Source: Paracoccaceae bacterium
GTDB taxonomy: Bacteria; Pseudomonadota; Alphaproteobacteria; Rhodobacterales; Rhodobacteraceae
Reading direction: 5' to 3'
Assembly: GCA_026710155.1 (NCBI GenBank)
Contig: JAPORQ010000036.1
Coordinates: forward strand, 44,379 to 108,378
Length of the DNA stretch: 64,000 nt
This document shows positions 8,110 through 17,107 of this stretch, one piece after another (within the stretch, counting starts at the first letter, position 1; the number at the start of each line of letters is the position of its first letter). The position numbers and the translations under genes are program-made. Under the pieces are notes generated by a model, which saw only the letters and a program-made list of their open reading frames with translations, was not told where the DNA came from and made no database searches.

Positions 8110-9634
8110 GTAACTATTCAGGTGCCCACTTTTTGATTATTGTCTTGACCTAATACATGCCAACCTTCAAATCCTGTCACCAACAAGACGGTTGAAGCCG
8201 CAGAGACATGAGCAATTCCGAAAGCTGTATGTCCGTTGCACGGATTTTGGTACAGGCCTTGACCATTAGACCCTTCCCATCGTAATCACGTTTTGCCGGT
8301 GATGTTGCCGCCATGGGCAAGTATGTCCAGGAGTTGGAAGACCACCTGCACCAGAGGGATGCATGCATTCAGGAGCTTGAGTCCATCATCGTCTGGAATC
8401 AGGAAAGGATCGCTGATTTAGAGCGTTGTCTTACTCTTGACAGTACCAACGGCAGCAAGTTGCCTTCCCGTGATGGTTAACCCCTCCGGCGATGCCATGG
8501 ACAGGGTGATGTCGGTCGGCTTTGCCGCCTGCCAGGGGTACATGATCTTCAGGCGGTGACGGAACATTGTGCCCATAGCCATGTCTGTCCCCAATGTTCC
8601 CAGATCGTCAAAGGGTTTTTTCCCGATCATATAAAGGCACCGAACCGGTATGGTTCGACGGTTGGGAACATGGTGCGTTGTCCGAGTGCGTTTCAAATGC
8701 TGCCCACGAATCGTCTGGTCCGGACCTTCGGGGGATCTCTTTGGTTTTACGCTCTCGAAAGGGACGATTGTCAAGCCTGCTCGTGTCTCCTGGGATTTAT
8801 GCCCAGAAGGTGGTTCAGGCAGCGGTCAGGCACATGAATGAGACCGACATTCGCGTGGGTGGTTGTCTACGGTGGTGGCATGCCGCCGGAACGGAAGACC
8901 TGCCCACTTTCCGGATGGGCATAAGTCGTGGTGATGTGATGCCTGTCACTACCGGTTTAAATATACACCATAATTGTTGATTGAAAAGTGCACCACTTTT
9001 TCCTGGGAGGAGATCCCGGGAAGGGTGGTTCCCGGGGGGATGGGTAAGGTGTTGCGGGGGCATTCACCGGTACAATCAAGCGGCAGGCCAGCCTTTGGCA
9101 CCCCACGTCATTCATACCATTGAGCATACCCATGCTCGATGAGCCAGGGAAGGTCTGCGCTGTTACTAAGCTCTACCTCCCTTGTCATCAACAAGGAAGC
9201 ATGGGTGTTTGAAGCGTCGGGTGGGTTATGATCTGGTCCGACGCATGCGGGATGATGAGGAGGCGGTCCTGTTATTTGTGAGGGACCCTTGGGTTCCGCC
9301 CGCGAACAATCTTGCGAAACGCGCGCTTCGCCCCGAGAAAACCAGGATTAAAATATCGGGATGCCATCGCAGTGAAAGCGGGGCTCACAACCGTGCCGTG
9401 ATGATGACGGTTTTGGGGACGGCCGGCAAGGGGTGGAATCTCTAGAAGATGCTTCATTGACCGCCCGGGGAACTGATGACCGAACCCGGAGCAAATGATC
9501 CCCGGGCCCAACCACCATAAAGCCTAGCCGTCTGGTCATCCTTGCCACCCACCGATCAGGTCAACCCTTTCCTGACTCCTGCCATCAAGGACACCAAAAT
9601 TATATCTTGTTATAGAGGGTGCCTGAATAGTTAC
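8110..9634 (+). mobile_element. IS66-family element, inactive remnant
   Basis: This 1.5 kb element is bounded by inverted ends, GTAACTATTCAGGTGCCC on the left and its near-complement on the right. GTAA termini are typical of IS66. It carries only a tnpC-like gene, now full of stops. No tnpA or tnpB is seen, so it resembles the compact single-gene IS66 subgroup. The interior is visibly GC-richer than its surroundings. The eight bases on each side (AGACTAGC and AATTTTTC) are not a direct repeat. This suggests rearrangement after insertion. Confidence 0.75.
8312..9445 (+). pseudogene. tnpC: IS66 transposase TnpC, degraded
   Basis: Pieces appear in order across shifting frames. First comes a coiled-coil N-terminus (GKYVQELEDHLHQRD, then ELESIIVWNQERIADLERC). 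It is followed by the DSTNGSKLPSRDG segment, a match for the SSNSSKPPSSDG motif. Next is a zinc-ribbon-like HVCPQCSQIVKGFFPDHIKAP, then YGSTVGNMVRC. The first catalytic region follows (ETDIRVGGCLRWWHA). Last is the C-terminal PPANNLAKRALRPEKTRIKISG with GCHRSESGAHNRA. A TAA after SRDG and several frameshifts inactivate it. Order and content identify it as TnpC with confidence. Confidence 0.8.
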
Positions 9635-10179
9635 AATTTTTCATTGTGTAACTTAATTTGCAAAATAATTTTTGACATCTCTATTAATACATTTAAAGGT
9701 AAAAATAACATTCGGTTTGGGTAATCTTTATTTAACTCGCCGGAATTTACCTTTTGAACAGGTTTTGGAGCGAGGAAAGGGCAAGTCAACTCAATTAAAT
9801 GGGCATTATATACATAACTACACAACAGCCTCCTTTTCTACTTTTAGTCACTTTTAGGCGTCATTTATGGAGTTTGGCAGGTAATTTGTGAGTGAAAACA
9901 CACACCCATATCAACATGAAGTAGAAAAAGTGAATGAATCCGCTAATTTTGGGATTTGTGTAGTTATCTATATAATTCCCAATTAAAATATTCTGGATTT
10001 AGCTTTCCATCCTATCCAACCGTCTGAAATCAAATATATGCCTATTTAAATTAGTGAATTGGAATGGTCACTTCTCTACATAATCCCCATAATTTACTTT
10101 GGAAATACCATTATAGAATAATTGGCGAATAATTCTAAATCCTTTCATTATCAATCAATTTGATCTAACCGGAAAGAAA
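9635..10179. other. Non-coding region upstream of the CoA-ester lyase gene
   Basis: These 545 bases are AT-rich and hold no gene I can support. The stretch from the IS66 end to the lyase probably contains the promoter of the 10180 operon, but no convincing -35/-10 pair or operator stands out. GGAAAGAAA just ahead of 10180 is a plausible ribosome binding site. Confidence 0.5.
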
Positions 10180-11055
10180 ATGAAAAATCCAACCCTCAGA
10201 AGGTCAGCCCTCTATATTCCTTGCCTTAATACAAGGGCCATAAACAAGGCACGGACCCTCCCAACCGATATGCTGTTATTTGATCTTGAGGATTCCATAG
10301 CACCGAATTCCAAGGATGAAGCCAGATTGAAAATAGTTGAGGAACTGAACGAGGGGGGCTTTGGTTCCAGGGAGCAGGTATTGCGTATCAATGGTAAGCA
10401 AACACCATTCTGGCATGATGATTTAAAGGTATTGAAAAGATGCACCCCGGATGGAGTCCTGATACCCAAGATAAATGATGGTCAAGATGTGGAGACTACT
10501 ACAGGTGCAGTACTTGAACACAGCAGGAATAAGGATTTGGGTATTTGGCTTATGATCGAAACCCCTGGATCGATTTCCAATATCAATGATATAGGATTGC
10601 AAAAGGAACGACTGGATAATCTTCAGGGTTTTGTTATTGGTACCAACGATCTTGTAAAGGATTCCGGCTTGATACCCGGGGAAAACAGAAAATATCTTGT
10701 TCCATGGCTGATGACGGTCGTGGCAGCTGCCAAGGCCTATGGACTTGATGTTGTGGATGGAGTGTTCAACAATATTTCAGACCCGGAGGGATTCATCGAG
10801 GAAGCCACAAGTGGTCGGGAAATGGGAATGAGTGGCAAATCCCTGATCCACCCAAACCAAATCAATCCTGCCAACCAGGTTTTTTCTCCCAGTGAAGAGG
10901 AAATCGAAGAGGCACAGAAAATTGTCGATGCTTTTTCGACTGAAGAATCCGAAGGCAAGGGAGTCATCGTGGTTGATGGTAAAATGGTTGAAAGATTGCA
11001 CCTTGAGATGGCACGAAATGTATTGATGAAGGCTCAATTTGTAAAACACCTCTAA
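10180..11055 (+). CDS. HpcH/HpaI (CitE-like) CoA-ester lyase
   Basis: The 291-residue protein belongs to the citrate lyase beta-subunit/malyl-CoA lyase family. RRSALYIPCLNTRAINKA near the N-terminus binds the CoA-ester. LLFDLEDSIAP near 31-41 carries the catalytic acidic pair. IWLMIETPGSI near 124-134 and the stretch with GTNDLVKD supply the remaining metal ligands. KSLIHPNQI near 221-229 is the family hallmark. Relatives cleave malyl-CoA, methylmalyl-CoA or citramalyl-CoA. Which of these is used here cannot be told. It precedes iolD by 116 bp on the same strand and may take part in using the inositol end products. Confidence 0.82.
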   Translation: MKNPTLRRSALYIPCLNTRAINKARTLPTDMLLFDLEDSIAPNSKDEARLKIVEELNEGGFGSREQVLRINGKQTPFWHDDLKVLKRCTPDGVLIPKINDGQDVETTTGAVLEHSRNKDLGIWLMIETPGSISNINDIGLQKERLDNLQGFVIGTNDLVKDSGLIPGENRKYLVPWLMTVVAAAKAYGLDVVDGVFNNISDPEGFIEEATSGREMGMSGKSLIHPNQINPANQVFSPSEEEIEEAQKIVDAFSTEESEGKGVIVVDGKMVERLHLEMARNVLMKAQFVKHL

Positions 11056-11171
11056 TCAGTAGCGACATCATCAACTTGGATACAGGTATTGGATAAGGTC
11101 AGGTTATTGATTTAAGATTTTATTGCATCTTAAAAAATGAAATTACCAAAGTCATGGGGAGAAGATAGAAA

Positions 11172-13022
11172 ATGGAACAAAATACCGTTAGATTGACGGT
11201 TGCTCAGGCGATCGTAAGATATCTCTGTCATCAGCACACCGAAATTGAAGGGCAGAAAGTTCCTTTGTTTGCAGGGGTGTTTGCCATTTTTGGACATGGT
11301 AATGTCACTTGTCTGGGTGAAGCACTGGAGAATGCAAAGGGCGAACTTCCAACTTGGCGGGGGCAAAATGAACAAGCCATGACCCTTGCAGCCATTGCCT
11401 ATGCCAAAACCAAAAAGCGCAAACAGTTGATGATAGCCACAAGTTCCATTGGTCCAGGCGCCACGAATATGGTAACTGCAGCTGCAGTGGCCCATGCAAA
11501 CAGATTGCCGGTGTTAATACTGTCTGGAGATGTTTTTGACAATCGAAGACCAGATCCCGTTTTACAGCAAGTCGAAAATTTTTATGCTCCAACCATATCG
11601 GTCAATGATTCTTTCAAACCTGTAACCAGGTATTGGGATAGAATCACCCATCCAGAACAGATCATTTCCTCTTTCCCTCAGGCAATTGCGACCATGCTTG
11701 ATCCATCTGATTGTGGACCGGCATTTATCGGGCTTTGTCAGGATACCCAGGAACTAGCCTTTGATTACCCTGTGGAATTTTTCAGGGACGTTATACACAA
11801 AATACCACGGCCAAGGCCAGATAAAAAAAGTATATCGCAAGCGGTTGAACTGATCAGGAAATCAAAAAAACCCATTCTCATTGCAGGAGGGGGTGTCAAA
11901 TATTCAGGAGCCGAGGCTGAGCTGGAAGCCTTGGCAAGAAACAGGGGCGTGCCGATAGCTGAAACTATTGCAGGCAAGGGTACTTTTACGCATGATGATC
12001 CAACCCATATTGGCCCCATTGGTGTCATCGGTTCAAGTTCAGCCAACAATGTCGCATCCGAAGCTGACCTTGTGATTGCAGTTGGCACCCGATTACAGGA
12101 TTTTACCACAGGCTCTTGGACCGTTTTCAATAGAACAACTCGATTCCTGAGCATAAATACTGCCAGATGGGATGCCAATAAACATCAGGCACTGCCAGTC
12201 ATTGGTGATGCCCGGGAAGCTTTGGTTGAGATAGAATCCTCCCTTGGTGACTGGCAGTCACAGGAAGGATGGTTATCAGGAAGCAAACAGGAGTTCTCAG
12301 ATTGGAATGATCTTTTGGACAAATTGCAAAAACCAACCAATACACCTATTCCCACATATGCCCAGGTTGTAGGTATGGTCAACAATTTTGCCGGAGAAAA
12401 TGATCGAATGGTAACAGCCGCCGGGGGCTTGCCTGGTGAAGTATCCAAGGGATGGCGTGTGAAGTCACCAAATACCTTTGATTGTGAATTTGGTTATTCA
12501 TGCATGGGTTATGAAGTTGCAGGTGGCTGGGGTACGGCCATGGCACTTGAAGGAGATGCACTCCCCATCGTAATGGTGGGTGATGGTTCCTACCTGATGA
12601 TGAATTCGGATATATATTCATCAGTTTTGACCGGTCATAAAATGATTGTGGTTGTTTGTGACAATGGTGGATTTGCAGTTATCAACAGGCTTCAGAACTA
12701 CAAAGGTGGAAAATCATTCAATAACCAGATTGAGGATTGCAAGGTGGTGGAACCCTTTTATGTGGATTTCGCCAAACATGCTGAATCCATGGGAGCACTT
12801 GCCCGAACGGTGAATGGGCTTGGCGAATTGCAAAATGCCCTCGATTGGGCAAGAACGACAGACCGAACGACTGTAATTTGCATCAAGACCGATGCCCACC
12901 AATGGACACCTGGAGACGCTCACTGGGATCTGGGAGTACCAGAGGTAAGTGACAGTCCTGATGTCCAAGCGGCTCGGCAAGAGCAGGAAAACATCAGAAG
13001 CAAGCAAAGAATTGGAGTCTGA
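11172..13022 (+). CDS. iolD: 3D-(3,5/4)-trihydroxycyclohexane-1,2-dione hydrolase
   Basis: This 616-residue protein depends on thiamine diphosphate and opens the ring of trihydroxycyclohexanedione in myo-inositol degradation. It shows the full family layout. The N-terminal pyrimidine-binding domain has GHGNVTCLGEAL and the glutamate-bearing NEQAMTLAA. The central domain has PILIAGGGVKYSGAE. The C-terminal diphosphate-binding motif is GDGSYLMMNSDIYSS with VVCDNGGFAVINRLQ. Length agrees with intact IolD. Its TGA is separated from the iolE GTG by only two bases, so the two genes are cotranscribed. It would hand 5-deoxy-glucuronate to later Iol enzymes not present in this window. Confidence 0.93.
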   Translation: MEQNTVRLTVAQAIVRYLCHQHTEIEGQKVPLFAGVFAIFGHGNVTCLGEALENAKGELPTWRGQNEQAMTLAAIAYAKTKKRKQLMIATSSIGPGATNMVTAAAVAHANRLPVLILSGDVFDNRRPDPVLQQVENFYAPTISVNDSFKPVTRYWDRITHPEQIISSFPQAIATMLDPSDCGPAFIGLCQDTQELAFDYPVEFFRDVIHKIPRPRPDKKSISQAVELIRKSKKPILIAGGGVKYSGAEAELEALARNRGVPIAETIAGKGTFTHDDPTHIGPIGVIGSSSANNVASEADLVIAVGTRLQDFTTGSWTVFNRTTRFLSINTARWDANKHQALPVIGDAREALVEIESSLGDWQSQEGWLSGSKQEFSDWNDLLDKLQKPTNTPIPTYAQVVGMVNNFAGENDRMVTAAGGLPGEVSKGWRVKSPNTFDCEFGYSCMGYEVAGGWGTAMALEGDALPIVMVGDGSYLMMNSDIYSSVLTGHKMIVVVCDNGGFAVINRLQNYKGGKSFNNQIEDCKVVEPFYVDFAKHAESMGALARTVNGLGELQNALDWARTTDRTTVICIKTDAHQWTPGDAHWDLGVPEVSDSPDVQAARQEQENIRSKQRIGV

Positions 13023-13024
13023 CC

Positions 13025-13942
13025 GTGTTTGCCCGATTGGGGATAGCTCCCATTGCCTGGTCAAATGATGACCTGCCGGAATTGGGGGGTGATACACCTT
13101 TGGAAACCTGCTTGAATGATGCCTCGAATGCTGGGTTTACGGGTGTCGAAACAGGTGGCAAGTTTCCTTCAACCAGTGAGGAATTGGGACCGATTCTTGA
13201 TCAATATGACCTTGATCTTTGTGGAGGATGGTATTCAGGAACGCTTCTGGTTAAGGACTTGAGCGAAGAGAAAGAAAAAGTTGCCGCACAGTTGAAACTG
13301 TTCAAGGATTTAAACGCTCCCTGCCTGGTTTATGGTGAAACTGCTCATACAATCCAAAATATCAAATCAGTATCCCTTGCCCAAAAAATCAAACTTGATG
13401 AAAATCAAATTCGAGACTATGGCAGAAAATTGACGATCTTTTGCGAATGGTGCCAGGAAGAGGGTATGCCGATGGCTTTCCATCATCATATGGGAACGGT
13501 CATTGAAACACAGAACGAATTGAGCATGTTGATGAATTATACGGGTGAAGCAGTCGAATTATTGTTTGATCCCGGGCATATGGCTTTTGCTGGCGGAGAT
13601 GTTTTTGAAGTCATTGAAAATCATGCTGAAAGAATCCAGCATGTTCACACCAAGGATGTGAGAAAAAACGTCCTTGACACAATTGATTGGACAAGGGACA
13701 GTTTTTTGGATGCTGTTTTGAAAGGGGTCTTTACCGTACCAGGTGATGGATCCTTGGATTTTGGTGAAATTATACATCGGCTTGCCAATACTGGTTATGA
13801 GGGTTGGTTAGTTGTCGAGGCCGAACAGGATCCAATCAAGGCTCCTCCATATGAATATGCACAAATAGGTTATGAAACACTCAAACCGATTATCTTGAAA
13901 GAAGGATACAAACTGATTGGAAGGAATGATGAACAGGCTTAA
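13025..13942 (+). CDS. iolE: Inosose dehydratase
   Basis: The product is 305 residues of the xylose-isomerase-like TIM-barrel family. IAPIAWSNDDLPELGGDTP near the start and MAFHHHMGTVIET in the middle are characteristic of IolE. LLFDPGHMAFAGGD and HVHTKDVR supply metal ligands. IolE dehydrates scyllo-inosose to the diketone that IolD opens, so the two neighbours act in consecutive steps. The start is GTG, two bases after the iolD stop. It overlaps the next gene by about 17 bp. No inositol dehydrogenase of the GFO/IDH type is seen in the window. The following SDR could supply that oxidation. Confidence 0.9.
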   Translation: MFARLGIAPIAWSNDDLPELGGDTPLETCLNDASNAGFTGVETGGKFPSTSEELGPILDQYDLDLCGGWYSGTLLVKDLSEEKEKVAAQLKLFKDLNAPCLVYGETAHTIQNIKSVSLAQKIKLDENQIRDYGRKLTIFCEWCQEEGMPMAFHHHMGTVIETQNELSMLMNYTGEAVELLFDPGHMAFAGGDVFEVIENHAERIQHVHTKDVRKNVLDTIDWTRDSFLDAVLKGVFTVPGDGSLDFGEIIHRLANTGYEGWLVVEAEQDPIKAPPYEYAQIGYETLKPIILKEGYKLIGRNDEQA

Positions 13943-14741
13943 AGGCAAAATTGCAATTGTAACAGGTGGTACACAAGGTCTTGGCAAAGCCATTGCTCAA
14001 AGGTTTGCCGAAAGTGGTGTGGCTGGGCTGGTTACGTGCGGCAGGCGAGAGAATCAGGGCCTGCAAGTGGCACAGGAAATCACAGGACAGACGGGGGTAC
14101 CAGCCAAATTTATCAAGGGGGATCTGGGATGCGTTAAGGATTGTCGCAACATTGTCAAATTTGCCAAACGGGAGTTCGATAGAGTTGATATTCTGGTAAA
14201 TGCCGCAGCCATTACCGATCGGGGGAATTTGCTGGATACTTCACCGGAATTATTTGACCAGATGTTTGCCGTGAATGTCCGGGGGCCATTTTTCCTGATG
14301 CAGGAAACCGTCAAGCTCATGATTCGGCAGGGAATCAAAGGAGCGATTGTCAATATCGGATCAATGTCAGCCCATGCCGGTCAGCCGTTTATAATTGCCT
14401 ACTGTTCCTCAAAGGGTGCACTTGCCACACTGACCAGAAATGCTGCCTATTCACTGCTTCACAATCAAATCAGGGTCAACCAGTTGAATATCGGCTGGAT
14501 GTCTTCTGATGGCGAAGATGTCATCCAGCGCAAATATCATGGTGCTGATGACGGTTGGCTCGAAGAAGCCTCGAAGAAATTACCGGTTGGGCGGTTAATT
14601 GATCCAAAGGAGGTTGCCCGGGCAGTTTCCTTCATGGTATCTGATGATGCTGGTTTAATGACCGGGTCAGTTATTAATTATGATCAATCCATTTGGGGTG
14701 CTTACGATTCACCTCAGAGTGCCGGGAAACCGCTTGCTTGA
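13926..14741 (+). CDS. SDR-family NAD(P)-dependent oxidoreductase
   Basis: The protein has about 271 residues with a Rossmann start (IVTGGTQGLGKAIAQ) and catalytic serine in NIGSMSAHAG. Tyrosine and lysine lie in AYCSSKGAL. This is a classical short-chain dehydrogenase. I take the ATG at 13926, which has GGAAGG immediately ahead. It overlaps the iolE stop, so it is translated with iolE. Given that place, it may oxidise or reduce an inositol-related polyol or ketone, perhaps replacing the missing inositol dehydrogenase. That role is inferred from position only. The C-terminal NYDQSIWGAYDSP contains no unusual feature. Confidence 0.85.
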   Translation: MMNRLKGKIAIVTGGTQGLGKAIAQRFAESGVAGLVTCGRRENQGLQVAQEITGQTGVPAKFIKGDLGCVKDCRNIVKFAKREFDRVDILVNAAAITDRGNLLDTSPELFDQMFAVNVRGPFFLMQETVKLMIRQGIKGAIVNIGSMSAHAGQPFIIAYCSSKGALATLTRNAAYSLLHNQIRVNQLNIGWMSSDGEDVIQRKYHGADDGWLEEASKKLPVGRLIDPKEVARAVSFMVSDDAGLMTGSVINYDQSIWGAYDSPQSAGKPLA

Positions 14742-14924
14742 ATTTGAATGCGAACTGGGGAAATTTGGTTTTATTGTTGCAGAATATCCGATATTCACAA
14801 TGGATGCTTCTTTTTCAAGCCTCCAAACCTATTGCGAAAAAAGGATTAATAATTTATAAAGTTCTCCACTAATTTGAAGTTTGGTCATCAAGATTGAACT
14901 TGTAATTTATTATTTGGAGGAGAA

Positions 14925-15836
14925 ATGAAGAGAATTACTCTATGGTTTGCAGTTTTGATGCTTTTTGCAGGTTCTGCAATGGCAGAAAAGTACATTATGG
15001 TCACCCATACCCAGGGAACAGATCCATTTTGGCCTGTCGTGGAAAAAGGTGGAAGAGATGCCGCTGAGGCATTGGGCGTAGAATTTGAATATCGCTTTGC
15101 CCCAAGTGGGGACATGGCTGATATGGCCAAGTTGATCGAATCTGCTGTTGCAACAAATCCGGATGGTTTGGTTGTTTCCCTGCCAGACCCGGCCGCTTTG
15201 GGCAATGCCATCAGGGCCGCAGTAGATGCTGGTATTCCAGTTGTAACAATCAATTCAGGATTGGAATCATACAAGGATGTGGGTGCAATCATGCATGTTG
15301 GACAGCCTGAAAGACTTGCTGGTGAAAAGGCTGGTGAGCGAGCCATGGCCGAAGGTGCAACCAACGGTCTTTGTCTTAATCAGGAGGCATTCAATACTGC
15401 TCTGGTAGACCGTTGTTCAGGTTATTTTGATGCCATGGGCAAGGAACTGAACATGATTGATGTTTCAAATGACGTGGCACAAATCAAAACTAGAACCGCT
15501 GCTGCATTACAGGCAGATCCATCTATTGATGCTCTTTTGGCTGTCGGACCGCATGTATGTGAAGCCGCCGCCGAAGCAGTGGATGAGGTTGGAGCAGAAG
15601 TTCACCTATCCTGTTTTGACATGACACCTGGTGTCATAAATCTCATCAAGGATGGCAAGGCTGCTTATACCATTGATCAGCAACAGAGACTGCAGGGGTA
15701 CATACCGATTGTTGTTCTGCATCTTTACAATACAAACGCAGGAATGTTGCCTGGCAACAATATCCCATCCGGACCGGGTTTTGTTGATGCTTCCAATGCA
15801 GCAGCAGTCGAAGCCCAGGCTGGCGTAAACAGATAA
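14925..15836 (+). CDS. Sugar ABC transporter, periplasmic binding protein
   Basis: The 303-residue protein starts with a signal peptide (KRITLWFAVLMLFAG, cleavage after SAMA). It continues as a type I periplasmic binding protein of the ribose/fructose group: VTHTQGTDPFWPVVEKGG, then PDGLVVSLPDP and a C-terminal DQQQRLQGY hinge. A strong GGAGGAG stands seven bases ahead of the ATG. The permease and ATPase genes follow, giving a complete importer. Because the importer sits directly after iolD, iolE and the SDR, its substrate is most likely inositol or a derived sugar. That assignment rests on context. The relatives I recognise best are FrcB-like. Confidence 0.88.
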   Translation: MKRITLWFAVLMLFAGSAMAEKYIMVTHTQGTDPFWPVVEKGGRDAAEALGVEFEYRFAPSGDMADMAKLIESAVATNPDGLVVSLPDPAALGNAIRAAVDAGIPVVTINSGLESYKDVGAIMHVGQPERLAGEKAGERAMAEGATNGLCLNQEAFNTALVDRCSGYFDAMGKELNMIDVSNDVAQIKTRTAAALQADPSIDALLAVGPHVCEAAAEAVDEVGAEVHLSCFDMTPGVINLIKDGKAAYTIDQQQRLQGYIPIVVLHLYNTNAGMLPGNNIPSGPGFVDASNAAAVEAQAGVNR

Positions 15837-15942
15837 GTACATCCATACTTCATCAAACAAAATCTGAGGAAAGGGACTTGTTCCCTTTTCTTGTCTTGTA
15901 AGAAATTGCCTTCGAGGGCTCAATGATTGTAAGAGCAAAGTG

Positions 15943-17061
15943 ATGCAAGCAGAAAGAAAAGAATCGGACAGACAGGTCAGTCAGGGTTCATTCAGAAGGT
16001 TTATTCGAAGACCGGAAATCGGCGCCTTCTCTGGAATGGTGGTTATCCTGCTTTTATTGGCCATCGTTGCCGGCGATGTGGTTTTCAACCCCTTGGGTAT
16101 CAAAAACAACCTGTCGATTATTTCCCAGCTCGGAATAATTGCCATAGGCGCATGCCTACTCATGATCGCGGGGGAATTTGACCTTTCAATTGGTTCCATG
16201 ATCGGTTTTGCGGGAATGTCAATGGCCATGATGCTGAAATGGGGATTGCCGTTTGGATTGGGGGAAGCAAGTCCATTCATGGCCTTTACGCTTACCTTGT
16301 GCATGACTCTATTTATTGGCTGGTTGATTGGCAATATCGTTGTTCGCTCGGGGTTGTCATCCTTTATTGTAACCCTGGCATTTCTATTTATCCTACGCGG
16401 TCTTACAGAGGTAAGTTTCCGGGAATTCAATGACGGTTCAACCCAGATATCCGGATTGCCTGATTTCAAGGAGACCGATTTCTTTGCCTACCTGTTCGGG
16501 GGTGAAACCTTCAAATGGGTATTTACCCTGCTTTACGAAATGGGATTCAACCTTAACCGCCTCGGCAACCAGTGGGTTATAGGTTTGGATGCAAAAGTTG
16601 CTTGGTGGATATGCATTGCCATAATCACCTATGTGGTTCTTTCCCGAACACAGCTTGGCAACTGGATTTATGCTACCGGAGACAACAAGGAAAGCGCCCG
16701 TGCCAATGGTGTCCCTGTGAATCAGGTAAAGATCGGCCTGTTCATGTTCACAGCCTTTTGCGCAACCATTTTCGCAGCCTGCCAGGTCTTTGATACCAAC
16801 ACGGCTGACGCTGCCAAGGGTAACCTTAAGGAACTTGAAGCGATTGCTGCTGCGGTTGTTGGCGGTACCGTAATGACTGGTGGATTTGGTTCCATCGTTG
16901 GAGTCATATTCGGGGCGGTGATTTTTGGTTTGGTTCAAAACTCCGTGTTCTACATTTCCTGGATTGACGGTTCATATTATCGGGTATTTCTGGGTACGGT
17001 GCTGTTGATTGCCGCCTTTGCCAATGAAAACATCCGTAAACGGATAACAGGAGGTATTTGA
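15943..17061 (+). CDS. Sugar ABC transporter, permease
   Basis: The product has about 372 residues with nine or ten hydrophobic segments, typical of RbsC/FrcC-type permeases. GEFDLSIGSMIGFAGM matches the conserved signature of this family. The stretch with GNWIYATGDNKESARANGVP is the cytoplasmic loop that contacts the ATPase. GGTVMTGGFGSIVG near the C-terminus is likewise conserved. A GTG at 15940 would add one residue. It lies about 100 bp after the binding-protein gene and directly before the ATPase gene, whose ATG follows its stop by one base. It carries the sugar taken up by this operon across the inner membrane. Confidence 0.9.
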   Translation: MQAERKESDRQVSQGSFRRFIRRPEIGAFSGMVVILLLLAIVAGDVVFNPLGIKNNLSIISQLGIIAIGACLLMIAGEFDLSIGSMIGFAGMSMAMMLKWGLPFGLGEASPFMAFTLTLCMTLFIGWLIGNIVVRSGLSSFIVTLAFLFILRGLTEVSFREFNDGSTQISGLPDFKETDFFAYLFGGETFKWVFTLLYEMGFNLNRLGNQWVIGLDAKVAWWICIAIITYVVLSRTQLGNWIYATGDNKESARANGVPVNQVKIGLFMFTAFCATIFAACQVFDTNTADAAKGNLKELEAIAAAVVGGTVMTGGFGSIVGVIFGAVIFGLVQNSVFYISWIDGSYYRVFLGTVLLIAAFANENIRKRITGGI

Positions 17062-17062
17062 C

Positions 17063-17107
17063 ATGGCCAAGACAGCTATGGCCAAGACAGCTATGGCCAA
17101 GACAGCT
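17063..17107 (+). repeat. Three perfect 15-bp tandem repeats at a gene start
   Basis: ATGGCCAAGACAGCT is repeated three times with no mismatch, beginning at the start codon of the sugar ATPase gene. The unit is a multiple of three, so copy changes keep the frame and only alter N-terminal length. Slippage is the likely origin. Confidence 0.95.

Noticed and set aside
8418..9063. Long frames on the minus strand inside the IS66 remnant.
   Set aside because: They are antisense to clear TnpC motifs on the plus strand and resemble no protein. High GC content explains the open frames.
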